From contig JBBAGE010000110.1 in NCBI GenBank assembly GCA_041655055.1, positions 1 through 8,434 on the forward strand: a stretch of DNA of 8,434 nt. The letters run 5' to 3'. Every line of letters begins with the position of its first letter. Position 1 is the stretch's first letter. The notes beneath the pieces were generated by a model. It made no database searches. It saw only the letters and a list, made by a program, of their open reading frames with translations, and had not been told where the DNA came from. Source of the stretch: JBBAGE01 sp041655055. Lineage in GTDB: Bacteria; Pseudomonadota; Alphaproteobacteria; Rhodobacterales; Rhodobacteraceae. Below are positions 1 through 5,522 of the stretch, piece by piece. The position numbers and the translations under genes were made by a program.

Positions 1-1
1 G

Positions 2-511
2 GGGCAGGCGCTGATCAAGCTCTGCGCGCCGGGTATTCCGGATATCTATCAAGGCAGCGAGGCGGGCGATTTTTCGCTGGTCGATCCGGATAATCGCCGG
101 CCGGTGGATTTCGCCGCGCTGGCGCAGGCACCCGATCCGGCCCCATGGCCCGCCCCTTTGGCCGAGATCAAACCGGCCCTGATCCGGCGCGCACTTGGCC
201 TGCGGGCGGATTCGCCCGCCGCACTGGCCGGCGGGGCCTATCTGCCGATCATGGCGTGCGGGCCGCAGGCCGGGCGGATCTTTGCCTTCATGCGCGACGC
301 GGATGGCGCGCGGGTGATCGCGGTGGCGATCATACGCGGCCATGGGATCGGGGCGGGCATCGGGGCGATCTGGCAGGATACATTTTTGATGCTGCCGGGG
401 CGATTTGGCCCATTCACCGATGTGTTGAGCGGCGCGGAATTCGGCTCATCGGCGGAATTGCCGCTAAGCCACATTCTGGCACGTTACCCGGTTGCCCTGC
501 TGAGCGCCTAA
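2..511 (+). CDS. treY: Malto-oligosyltrehalose synthase, C-terminal part (5' end outside window)
   Basis: TreY is a GH13-family enzyme that converts the reducing-end alpha-1,4 bond of a maltodextrin into an alpha,alpha-1,1 bond, giving maltooligosyl-trehalose. TreZ then releases trehalose. Only the last 169 residues are present. The frame is open from base 2 to the TAA at 509-511. The first residues carry the highly characteristic TreY block with APGIPDIYQGSE followed by LVDPDNRRPVDF. Further on there is an ALIRRALGLR helix, a GAYLP strand segment and a closing LARYPVALL, all in the order seen at the TreY C-terminus. The remaining catalytic domain lies upstream of the window. It is probably the last gene of a trehalose/glycogen operon such as treZ-treY, but this cannot be seen here. 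It converges on ehuA with overlapping stop codons. Family assignment is firm; the ATG and GTG codons inside this stretch are internal, not starts. Confidence 0.93.
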   Translation, partial: GQALIKLCAPGIPDIYQGSEAGDFSLVDPDNRRPVDFAALAQAPDPAPWPAPLAEIKPALIRRALGLRADSPAALAGGAYLPIMACGPQAGRIFAFMRDADGARVIAVAIIRGHGIGAGIGAIWQDTFLMLPGRFGPFTDVLSGAEFGSSAELPLSHILARYPVALLSA

Positions 512-1329
512 AAGGCCTCGTTCACGGCGGACAGGAATTGCTGGGTGCGTTCCTGTTGGGGGTTGTCGAACAGCTCGTCCGGGGTGCCCTGTTCCTCGAT
601 CCGGCCATCGTAGAAAAAGCAGACCCGATCGGAAATATCGCGCGCGAAACCCATCTGGTGCGTGACCATCAACATGGTCAGATTATGCGCGCCGACCAGA
701 TTGCGGATGACGGATGTGACCTCGCCAGTGACCTCGGGGTCAAGGGCGGATGTCACCTCATCAAACAGCATCACCTTGGGGCGCATCGCCAGCGCGCGGG
801 CAATGGCCACCCGTTGTTGCTGGCCGCCCGAAAGGCGGGCGGGATGTTCGTCTCTTTTATCCGCCATCCCCACCATTTCCAGCAGTTCCTCGCCCCTTTC
901 GCGGGCGTCCTGTTTGCTCAGGCCCAGCACCTGCACCGGGCCTTCCATGCAGTTTTCCAGCGCGGTCATATGCGGGAACAGGTTGAAATGCTGAAAACAC
1001 ATGCCGATATTGGCGCGTTCGCGGCGAAGATGCCGGGCATCGGCACGGATCAGCCCGCCTTGGCCGGGCATATGCGTAAGCGGGCGCCCATCGACATAGA
1101 TCACGCCGCCGTCGATAGGCTCCAACGTCATCAGCATCCGCAGCACCGTGGTTTTGCCCGATCCAGATGGCCCGATGATCGTGACCATCTCGCCCTCGGC
1201 CACATCGAGGTTAAGCGAATCGAGCACGGTCAGATCGCCGTAGCGTTTCGTGACATTGCGAAAGCGCACCATGGGCGCATCCGGCCCGCTTAGTTCAAGC
1301 GGGTAATCAGCCAGAGGTTTGGCAGTCAT
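508..1329 (-). CDS. ehuA: ABC transporter ATPase, ectoine/hydroxyectoine type (EhuA-like)
   Basis: This is the cytoplasmic ATP-hydrolysing subunit of a polar amino acid/compatible-solute importer, 273 residues long. All ABC motifs are intact: Walker A GPSGSGKT (53-60), Q-loop Gln113, signature LSGGQ (166-170), Walker B VMLFDE (186-191, catalytic Glu191), D-loop SALD (194-197) and H-loop His224. The insert between strands with a LRRERANIGM stretch (about 101-110) and the FQHFNLFPHMTALEN block are typical of the GlnQ/HisP/EhuA group. The overall match is best to EhuA as I remember it, including an N-terminal extension of about 20 residues before the core. The ATG overlaps the ehuD stop as ATGA, and a GGGAA purine run sits a few bases upstream, which supports this start. 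It is last in the ehuBCDA order, the same order as in Sinorhizobium. The TAG stop lies inside the treY stop region. The ATPase identity is near certain; the ectoine label is inferred from similarity and operon structure. Confidence 0.88.
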   Translation of the reverse strand: MTAKPLADYPLELSGPDAPMVRFRNVTKRYGDLTVLDSLNLDVAEGEMVTIIGPSGSGKTTVLRMLMTLEPIDGGVIYVDGRPLTHMPGQGGLIRADARHLRRERANIGMCFQHFNLFPHMTALENCMEGPVQVLGLSKQDARERGEELLEMVGMADKRDEHPARLSGGQQQRVAIARALAMRPKVMLFDEVTSALDPEVTGEVTSVIRNLVGAHNLTMLMVTHQMGFARDISDRVCFFYDGRIEEQGTPDELFDNPQQERTQQFLSAVNEAF

Positions 1330-1997
1330 CGTATCATTCCCAATTTGCGGCGCAGCCAGGTTTCAAACAGGCGCACCAACGCGGCGGTCGGCAGGGAGAT
1401 CACCAGGAAGATGATGCCCACCATCGTGAACGGTTCCAGAAAGCGGTAATTTTCGGCACCAATGGCATTGGCAGTATGCATCAGTTCGGCCACCCCGATG
1501 ACCGACAGCATCGGCGTATCCTTGAAAATCCCCACCAGATAATTGCCCATACCTGCAATCGCATGGGGCAGGGCCTGCGGAATGATGATCCGGCCATAGG
1601 TCTGGCGCATGCTCAGATTAAGCGATGTCGCCGCTTCCCATTGGCCGCGCGGCACGGCGTTGAGCGCACCGCGATACACCTCGGACAGATAGGCGGCATA
1701 ATGCAGCCCGATCGCGATCATCCCAGCCGTCCAGGGCGACAGCCGGATGCCAAATTGCGGCCCCACGTAAAAGACAAAGAAGATCTGCAAGACCAGCGGG
1801 GTCGAGCGGATGAATTCGATGAATTCGCGCAAGATAAAGGTCAAGGGCTTGATCGGTGTGCGCTGCCCCAGCGCAAAGATCAATCCCAGCACCATCGCGA
1901 TGGCATAGCCCATGCCGGCCGCCAGCAGCGTGTTCAGCGTGGCTTCGAGCAAGCGTGGCAGAATGGAAAGGGTAAAATCCCAGCGCCAACCAATCAT
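1326..1997 (-). CDS. ehuD: ABC transporter permease, EhuD-like
   Basis: This is an inner-membrane permease of the HisM/GlnP (BPD_transp_1) class, 223 residues. It is expected to pair with EhuC to form the translocation channel. Several hydrophobic segments are visible, including residues about 20-43, 69-80, 92-106 and 182-200. The EAA coupling loop that contacts the ATPase is present: VPRGQWEAA at 115-123, then NLS and IIIP (137-140). The EFIRSTPLVLQIFF block (61-74) is characteristic of the amino acid permease family. The reading frame stays open far upstream, but the right start is the ATG at 1997. It gives a normal N-terminus (MIGWRWDFTLSILP), matches EhuD length, and overlaps the ehuC stop in an ATGA junction. 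The longer version would have a non-membrane, Gly/His/Ala-rich extension that is merely ehuC in another frame. The 3' end overlaps ehuA by four bases. Confidence 0.87.
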   Translation of the reverse strand: MIGWRWDFTLSILPRLLEATLNTLLAAGMGYAIAMVLGLIFALGQRTPIKPLTFILREFIEFIRSTPLVLQIFFVFYVGPQFGIRLSPWTAGMIAIGLHYAAYLSEVYRGALNAVPRGQWEAATSLNLSMRQTYGRIIIPQALPHAIAGMGNYLVGIFKDTPMLSVIGVAELMHTANAIGAENYRFLEPFTMVGIIFLVISLPTAALVRLFETWLRRKLGMIR

Positions 1998-2674
1998 GTG
2001 CGTGTGCCCCCCGTGCGGCTTAGATGGCGGCCAAGCCGGCGTTCCAGCCAACGCATCCCCGGCGTGATGAAAAACCGCGCCGCGACATAATAAAGGATCA
2101 GCGCCGTGCCAAAGGTCTGGGCCGAAAGAAAGGTCGAGGAATTGATCTGGCGTGCGACGAACATCAGATCGGCAACCGAGATCAGCGCCACCAGCGCCGT
2201 GCCTTTCAGCAATTCGATCATCAGATTGCCCCAGGCGGGCAGCATCACCACCAGCGCTTGCGGCAGGATGATCCGCCACATGCGCCGCGCCGGTGACATG
2301 TTCAGCGCCAGCGCCGCCTCCCATTGGCCGCGCGGCACCGAACGGATCGCGCCGCGCACCAGCTCCGCCCCATAGGCGCCAAGGTTCATCCCCACCGTCA
2401 AAAAGCCCGCCAGAAATTTATCCAGCGTCAGCCCGAACAACGGCAGGACGAAAAACACCCAGTAAAGCTGCACCAGCAGCGATGTGCCACGAAATACCTC
2501 GATATAGACGGTGGCGGCCCAGCGGACCGGCAGCACCGGGGCCATGCGCATCAGCCCCATCGAAAGCGCGATGACGATGGCGACGCCTGCGGCCAGCACC
2601 GTCTGTTGGACGCTCACCCAGGCCCCGTCCAGCAGACGTGGCCCGTATTGCATCAGAAATTCAATATATGACAC
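1994..2674 (-). CDS. ehuC: ABC transporter permease, EhuC-like
   Basis: This is the first of the two inner-membrane permeases, 226 residues, from the same HisQ/GlnP class as its downstream partner. The N-terminal FLMQYGPRLLDGAWVSVQQTVL and the EVFRGTSLLVQLYWVFFVLP block (59-78) are standard for amino acid-type permeases. The EAA loop is at about 113-138: VPRGQWEAA, NMS, IILP. Hydrophobic stretches suggest about five membrane segments. The start is GTG at 2674; no ATG lies nearby upstream in frame, and the upstream bases offer only a weak GGGA ribosome-binding candidate. Initiation may therefore be weak or depend on coupling to ehuB. It is separated from ehuB by 50 bases that hold a strong stem-loop, and shares an ATGA overlap with ehuD. 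I infer an EhuC role from gene order and sequence resemblance. A related polar amino acid permease remains possible. Confidence 0.87.
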   Translation of the reverse strand: MSYIEFLMQYGPRLLDGAWVSVQQTVLAAGVAIVIALSMGLMRMAPVLPVRWAATVYIEVFRGTSLLVQLYWVFFVLPLFGLTLDKFLAGFLTVGMNLGAYGAELVRGAIRSVPRGQWEAALALNMSPARRMWRIILPQALVVMLPAWGNLMIELLKGTALVALISVADLMFVARQINSSTFLSAQTFGTALILYYVAARFFITPGMRWLERRLGRHLSRTGGTRT

Positions 2675-2697
2675 CGGAAATCCCGCTTATGGGGGAA

Positions 2698-2718
2698 GGG
2701 GCAACCACCGGTTGCCCC
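2698..2718 (-). promoter_or_regulatory. Intercistronic stem-loop between ehuB and ehuC
   Basis: Perfect 9-base inverted arms (GGGGCAACC and GGTTGCCCC) are separated by a three-base loop and begin six bases after the ehuB TGA. In the minus-strand transcript the stem is followed by UUCCCCC rather than a U-run, so it is not a classic intrinsic terminator. A stem-loop at the binding-protein/permease boundary is a common way for importer operons to protect the binding-protein mRNA end and lower permease expression. I infer that role here. Confidence 0.6.
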
Positions 2719-2724
2719 CGAAAA

Positions 2725-3576
2725 TCAGCGATTGGCGCAGACCCATTCGGCCGTCTGGCCCGTGGGGACATTTTCGGGGCCGTAGCCATATTCGGCCACC
2801 AGCGCCATCATTTCGTCGCTGCCCAGCCAGTCTTCCTGGGCGGCGTTGAATTCATCGACGAAATCCTGATCGGCCTTGCGAAAACCGATCGCGGCCCAGT
2901 TCAGCGTCCAGTCCGGAAGCTGGCTCACGTCCGAGACCTCAAAGTCATCATGGGTTGCAGCCAGATCAATTGCGGTGAAATGGGTCACGCCGCCTGCATC
3001 CGCACGCCCGGCGCGCAGGGCTGCCACGATTTCAGACGGGCCGGGCACCTGCATGATATTGCCATCCGGCACACCTTCGCGCCGCGCGGCCTCGATATTG
3101 CTATAGCCAACGCCGGTGACGAAAATCGCATCCTGTTCCACCAGATCCTGATAGCTGTGAAGATCATCGGGGTTGCCCTTGGGCACCAGGAACGCATCGC
3201 CCGCCATCAGCATCGGTTCGGAAAAGGCGATGCTTTCGCAGCGCGTGCTGATGATGTTCAGACCGCCGGTCACGATATCGATCCGGCCGGCATTGAGCCC
3301 GGGGATCAGCCCGCCCCAATCGGTTTCGACGGCCACGATATTATCATAGCCCATCTTTTCCAGAAGCCCGAGCGTATAGGCATTCACAAAGCCCAGCGGC
3401 TCGCCATTCTCGCCCGGAAAGGCAAAGGGCGATTCATTTGCAAAGCCGATCCGGATTGGCTCACCAGCGGCGATCCGATCCGTCAGCGGGCCAGCGAAGG
3501 CTGCGCCCATCATGGCAAGCGTAGCGGTCGAGGCCAGAATGGCGGTGCGGGCGGTGGTCGCAAATGGATGGGTCAT
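2725..3576 (-). CDS. ehuB: Periplasmic substrate-binding protein, EhuB-like
   Basis: This is a family 3 solute-binding protein, 283 residues, expected in the periplasm delivering solute to EhuC/EhuD. A Sec signal peptide is clear: Arg10, a hydrophobic run 11-25 and an AFA cleavage site at about residue 28. There is no lipobox. The core shows GFANESPF (44-51), GGLIPGLNAGRIDIVTGG (88-105), TRC (111-113), IAFSEP (116-121) and VPKGNP (131-136), matching EhuB closely. Compared with the S. meliloti EhuB pocket as I recall it (Glu21, Phe24, Tyr60, Phe80, Arg85), this protein has Glu48, Phe51, Trp87, Asn107 and Arg112, so one of three aromatic cage residues is not aromatic. Cys113 and Cys280 could form a disulfide. 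The start was chosen at 3576: it yields the signal peptide and has an AAGGA ribosome-binding site six bases upstream. An in-frame extension to 3690 would bury the signal peptide. Family certain; ligand uncertain. Confidence 0.87.
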   Translation of the reverse strand: MTHPFATTARTAILASTATLAMMGAAFAGPLTDRIAAGEPIRIGFANESPFAFPGENGEPLGFVNAYTLGLLEKMGYDNIVAVETDWGGLIPGLNAGRIDIVTGGLNIISTRCESIAFSEPMLMAGDAFLVPKGNPDDLHSYQDLVEQDAIFVTGVGYSNIEAARREGVPDGNIMQVPGPSEIVAALRAGRADAGGVTHFTAIDLAATHDDFEVSDVSQLPDWTLNWAAIGFRKADQDFVDEFNAAQEDWLGSDEMMALVAEYGYGPENVPTGQTAEWVCANR

Positions 3577-3581
3577 AAGAC

Positions 3582-3588
3582 GTCCTTT
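3582..3588 (-). promoter_or_regulatory. Ribosome-binding site of ehuB
   Basis: AAAGGAC on the minus strand contains AAGGA, with six bases between it and the ATG at 3576. This is the best Shine-Dalgarno match I saw in the window. It decides the ehuB start against the longer in-frame option and suggests that the binding protein is the most strongly translated gene of its operon. Confidence 0.75.
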
Positions 3589-3608
3589 GTTAGTCCAGAT
3601 TTCACTAA

Positions 3609-3636
3609 AGCATAGAGCGCAGACCCCGTGCATCAA
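3609..3636 (-). promoter_or_regulatory. Candidate sigma-70 promoter of ehuB operon
   Basis: On the minus strand, TTGATG (-35, 3636-3631) and TATGCT (-10, 3614-3609) are separated by 16 bases. Each matches the consensus at four of six positions. The predicted transcript would start near 3602, giving a 5' leader of about 26 bases that includes the AAGGA ribosome-binding site. The position is good, but the match is moderate and promoter prediction by eye in alphaproteobacteria is unreliable. Confidence 0.45.
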
Positions 3637-3664
3637 CCGCAAGAAGGCGGTTTTGGGCGGTTGA
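3633..3664. promoter_or_regulatory. Candidate operator: inverted repeat over the ehuB -35 region
   Basis: TCAACCGC (3633-3640) and GCGGTTGA (3657-3664) are perfect 8-base inverted half-sites with 16 bases between them. A further GCGGTT at 3647-3652 lies exactly ten bases from the right-hand copy and pairs with the left half to form a shorter hairpin. The left half overlaps the candidate -35 element. Half-sites on one DNA face at a promoter suggest a dimeric or tetrameric repressor. No regulator gene is present in the window, so the protein is unknown. Confidence 0.4.
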
Positions 3665-3682
3665 CAGGGGTTTCGGCATTGA

Positions 3683-3759
3683 TATTGCACCTGAATTTTT
3701 TGTGATCATGGCGTGTGGTGAAACGGGCGGGTGCCGGTATTTTATTGCGCATGAATTTT
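3683..3759. repeat. Imperfect 17-base direct repeat, two copies 60 bases apart
   Basis: The copies at 3683-3699 and 3743-3759 share TATTGC, then C, then TGAATTTT, and match at 15 of 17 positions; they differ only at the seventh and ninth. They lie upstream of the candidate ehuB promoter. They could be paired binding sites or a remnant of a local duplication; the sequence between them is not itself repeated. Confidence 0.5.
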
Positions 3760-3794
3760 GCGGCGCGCCCCGGCGCTGGAGGCGGGGCAAATTC

Positions 3795-3894
3795 GCCGCG
3801 GCTTTTTTGCGCGCATTTAGCGTAATTGCTGGTTAGAAAAGAAAAAATTCTGCCGCGGCGCCTGGCCCCGTCGCGCGGGTGTTTATGCCGCGGC
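3795..3894. repeat. Three copies of the palindrome GCCGCGGC
   Basis: The self-complementary octamer occurs at 3795-3802, 3852-3859 and 3887-3894; the last is part of the 10-base palindrome TGCCGCGGCA. Such GC octamers arise by chance in a GC-rich genome, but three within 100 bases of an otherwise AT-rich intergenic stretch stand out. Function unknown. Confidence 0.3.
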
Positions 3895-3993
3895 AGGGCA
3901 TTTTTACGCCCGGATCTGGCGGTTATTTTTGCGCCCTTGTGCAAACTTGCAAAGCTATCGAAGCCGCTGCGAATCAACGCGGTCTGACGGGCG

Positions 3994-4023
3994 AAAAAAA
4001 ATCGCGCGAAATGCACGATTTTT
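3994..4023 (-). terminator. Intrinsic terminator of the btu-cbiZ operon
   Basis: Read on the minus strand, AAAAATCGTGC and GCGCGATTTTT form an 11-pair stem (one U-G wobble) around a five-base loop, followed directly by three more T, giving an eight-U tract across the stem base and tail. It begins about 59 bases after the cbiZ stop. On the plus strand the wobble becomes a C-A mismatch and the trailing bases are less U-rich, so it should work mainly in the cbiZ direction. This isolates the cobamide operon from ehuB. Confidence 0.65.
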
Positions 4024-4081
4024 ATGCTGATGGCGGGAATCTGGCCGGAATCTGCGCGTTTTGGTGATTCCTTTTGCGGCT

Positions 4082-4750
4082 CTATCCGAGCGGATAGGCC
4101 CTTCCGCCGGTCTCGGTCATCCAATCATCTGCGCCCGCGCGCACAGCGCGGTAGACCACATCGCCAATGGCCTGTCCCAGCGCCGTATGCAACCCGCACC
4201 AGCGTGTCTGGCCCGCATGTGCCGCGATCACGATGCAATCGGTGCCGGTGCCCGTGGCGGGGCCTGTTGGGGTCATCGCGCCGCTGTCGATCACGGCGGC
4301 GGTGCGCGCGGAAGCGGCGATGCCAAGCGCTTCGATAAAGCCCGCGTCGCTCAGCCCGGTGTCCAGCACCAGCGCGATATTGATCGTGCCCCAGCTTGCG
4401 GCCAGATCCTGCGCGCGCGGGGCGGGCGCACCGGCGCGCTCGGCATTCGACAGGCCCACTGTGGCCACACAATCGAGCCGCGCACCCTCGGATATCTGGT
4501 GCGCCTGCCGCCAGGTCGCGATTTTGCGCGATGTCAGCATCCCCACCGCATCCGTGCGCCCGATGGCCTGCATTTCATCGCCAAGCCAGACAATCGCATC
4601 GCGTTCGGGCGGCAGATCGGCATTGCGGACCTCGCGCCACATAATATGGCGGGCCGCGACAAAGCCCGGATTATGCGGCGCCCATGACAACATGCGCATC
4701 ACCCGCCCGGTATCGAGGCACAACCACGGAAAGCGGTAATCAACCTGCAT
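4082..4750 (-). CDS. cbiZ: Adenosylcobinamide amidohydrolase
   Basis: CbiZ hydrolyses the amide bond joining the aminopropanol arm to the corrin ring of adenosylcobinamide, and in Rhodobacter sphaeroides acts on adenosylpseudocobalamin. The product, adenosylcobyric acid, can be rebuilt with the preferred lower ligand. This 222-residue protein spans the family's usual length and carries its landmarks: LSWA (21-24), GMLTSR (70-75), TVGLSNAERAG (97-107), GTINI (121-125), ATGTGTD (165-171) and GLHTALGQAIG (186-196). The last motif has Gln193 where I recall Glu being usual. There is no signal peptide, so it acts in the cytoplasm. I chose the ATG at 4750 (11-base overlap with btuD); another ATG at 4762 would add MCCA. 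Neither has a good ribosome-binding site, so translational coupling to btuD is likely. It is the last gene before the terminator at about 3994-4023. Confidence 0.92.
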   Translation of the reverse strand: MQVDYRFPWLCLDTGRVMRMLSWAPHNPGFVAARHIMWREVRNADLPPERDAIVWLGDEMQAIGRTDAVGMLTSRKIATWRQAHQISEGARLDCVATVGLSNAERAGAPAPRAQDLAASWGTINIALVLDTGLSDAGFIEALGIAASARTAAVIDSGAMTPTGPATGTGTDCIVIAAHAGQTRWCGLHTALGQAIGDVVYRAVRAGADDWMTETGGRAYPLG

Positions 4751-5522
4751 CGCGCAGCACATCCATCGGCACCAGCAGCGGCCCCTGTTCCGTATCCATC
4801 CGCCAGACCGACACGCCGAACACCTGCGCCATCAGCGCCGGGGTCAACACTGCATCGGGCGGGCCATCGGCCACGACCCGGCCCTGATGCAGCATGATCA
4901 ACCGCGTGCAATAACGCGCCGCAAGCCCCAGATCGTGCAACGACAGCAAGACCGCATGATTTTCGCGCGCAAGGGCAGCGAAAAGCTGCATCGCCGCGAT
5001 TTGATGCGCGGGGTCGAGCCCTGCAATCGGTTCATCCGCGATCAACAGCGGCGCCTGCTGCGCCAAGGCGCGCGCGATCAGAACGCGGGCCTGTTCGCCG
5101 CCCGACAGCGCCGTGGCATCGCGTGTGCGATACGGGCCAAGCGCCAGCCGGTCGATCGCGGCCTCGATCGCGGCGTGATCGCTGGCTTGCAGCCGGGCAC
5201 CGCGGGGCAGATAGGGCACCCGGCCAAGCGCCACAAGCGATTCAACACTGACCGGCCAGACGATCTGGCGCGCTTGCGGCAAAAAGGCGGCGGCACGCGC
5301 GCGCGCGGCAGGCGCCAGCGCGGCAAGCGAGCTGTGGCCAAGGTGACGTTCCAGCCCAAGCGCCGCGCGCATCAGCGTGGTCTTGCCCGCACCATTTGGC
5401 CCGATCAGCCCAACACATTCGCCCCGCCCAATCGTAAACGAGACCTGATCCAGCACTTGATGCGCGCCGTGGCGCAGGCTCAGCCCATCAAGCCGCAACA
5501 AGTTATCCGCGTCCCGGGTCAT
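4740..5522 (-). CDS. btuD: Cobamide ABC transporter ATPase (BtuD)
   Basis: This is the ATP-hydrolysing subunit of a type II importer of the FecE/BtuD group, 260 residues. Motifs: Walker A GPNGAGKT (41-48), Q-loop Gln83, signature LSGGE followed by QARVLIARALAQ (139-154), Walker B LLIADE (159-164), D-loop GLD (168-170) and H-loop His196. The LSGGE variant and the ARxLAQ helix are typical of metal-chelate/B12 ATPases. The ATG at 5522 overlaps the btuC stop (ATGA); the frame continues upstream to 5681 but that part is btuC in another frame. By sequence alone, iron-siderophore or haem ATPases look alike. The cobamide assignment rests on cbiZ directly downstream and the BtuB-like receptor upstream in the same operon. 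Confidence 0.85.
   Translation of the reverse strand: MTRDADNLLRLDGLSLRHGAHQVLDQVSFTIGRGECVGLIGPNGAGKTTLMRAALGLERHLGHSSLAALAPAARARAAAFLPQARQIVWPVSVESLVALGRVPYLPRGARLQASDHAAIEAAIDRLALGPYRTRDATALSGGEQARVLIARALAQQAPLLIADEPIAGLDPAHQIAAMQLFAALARENHAVLLSLHDLGLAARYCTRLIMLHQGRVVADGPPDAVLTPALMAQVFGVSVWRMDTEQGPLLVPMDVLRDAG

Larger units (their letters stand above)
3577..4081. other. Gene-free intergenic stretch between cbiZ and ehuB
   Basis: These roughly 500 bases separate two operons that run in the same direction. The region is visibly richer in A/T tracts than the genes around it, including runs such as the A8 at 3994-4001 and T6 at 3804-3809. It contains the cbiZ terminator, the ehuB promoter and operator candidates, a 17-base imperfect direct repeat, three copies of the palindrome GCCGCGGC, and a tandem TGCAAA pair at 3940-3955. 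Open frames crossing it on either strand look non-coding: they run through the terminator and promoter signals, have a strongly basic or low-complexity composition and resemble no family I know. I cannot exclude a small RNA. Confidence 0.6.

Noticed and set aside
145..1293. Long open frame on the plus strand (382 codons)
   Set aside because: It lies across the treY end and antisense to ehuA, has no family resemblance and is His/Arg/Gly-rich. It is a typical shadow of a GC-rich gene on the other strand.
1326..2324. A longer EhuD with about 109 extra N-terminal residues
   Set aside because: The extension is the out-of-frame reading of ehuC, and the ATGA start at 1997 gives the normal family N-terminus and length.
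1636..2338. Identical 20-base words at 1636-1655 and 2319-2338
   Set aside because: Both encode the VPRGQWEAA coupling loop of the paralogous permeases ehuD and ehuC, so shared ancestry explains the repeat.
508..3576. Generic glutamine/histidine transporter instead of an Ehu system
   Set aside because: Not fully excluded, but the gene order B-C-D-A and the match of EhuA and EhuB motifs favour the Ehu family. The ligand is left open.
2638..3615. Plus-strand open frame of 325 codons antisense to ehuB
   Set aside because: ehuB has a signal peptide, ribosome-binding site and clear family motifs in this stretch. The antisense frame has none.
3879..4067. Plus-strand open frame of 62 codons in the intergenic region
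   Set aside because: There is no ribosome-binding site that I can see, it spans the terminator stem, and the product resembles nothing I know.
3633..4124. Minus-strand open frame of 163 codons through the intergenic region
   Set aside because: It contains the terminator hairpin and the ehuB promoter candidate, overlaps the cbiZ end, is very basic and low in complexity, and has no recognisable motif.
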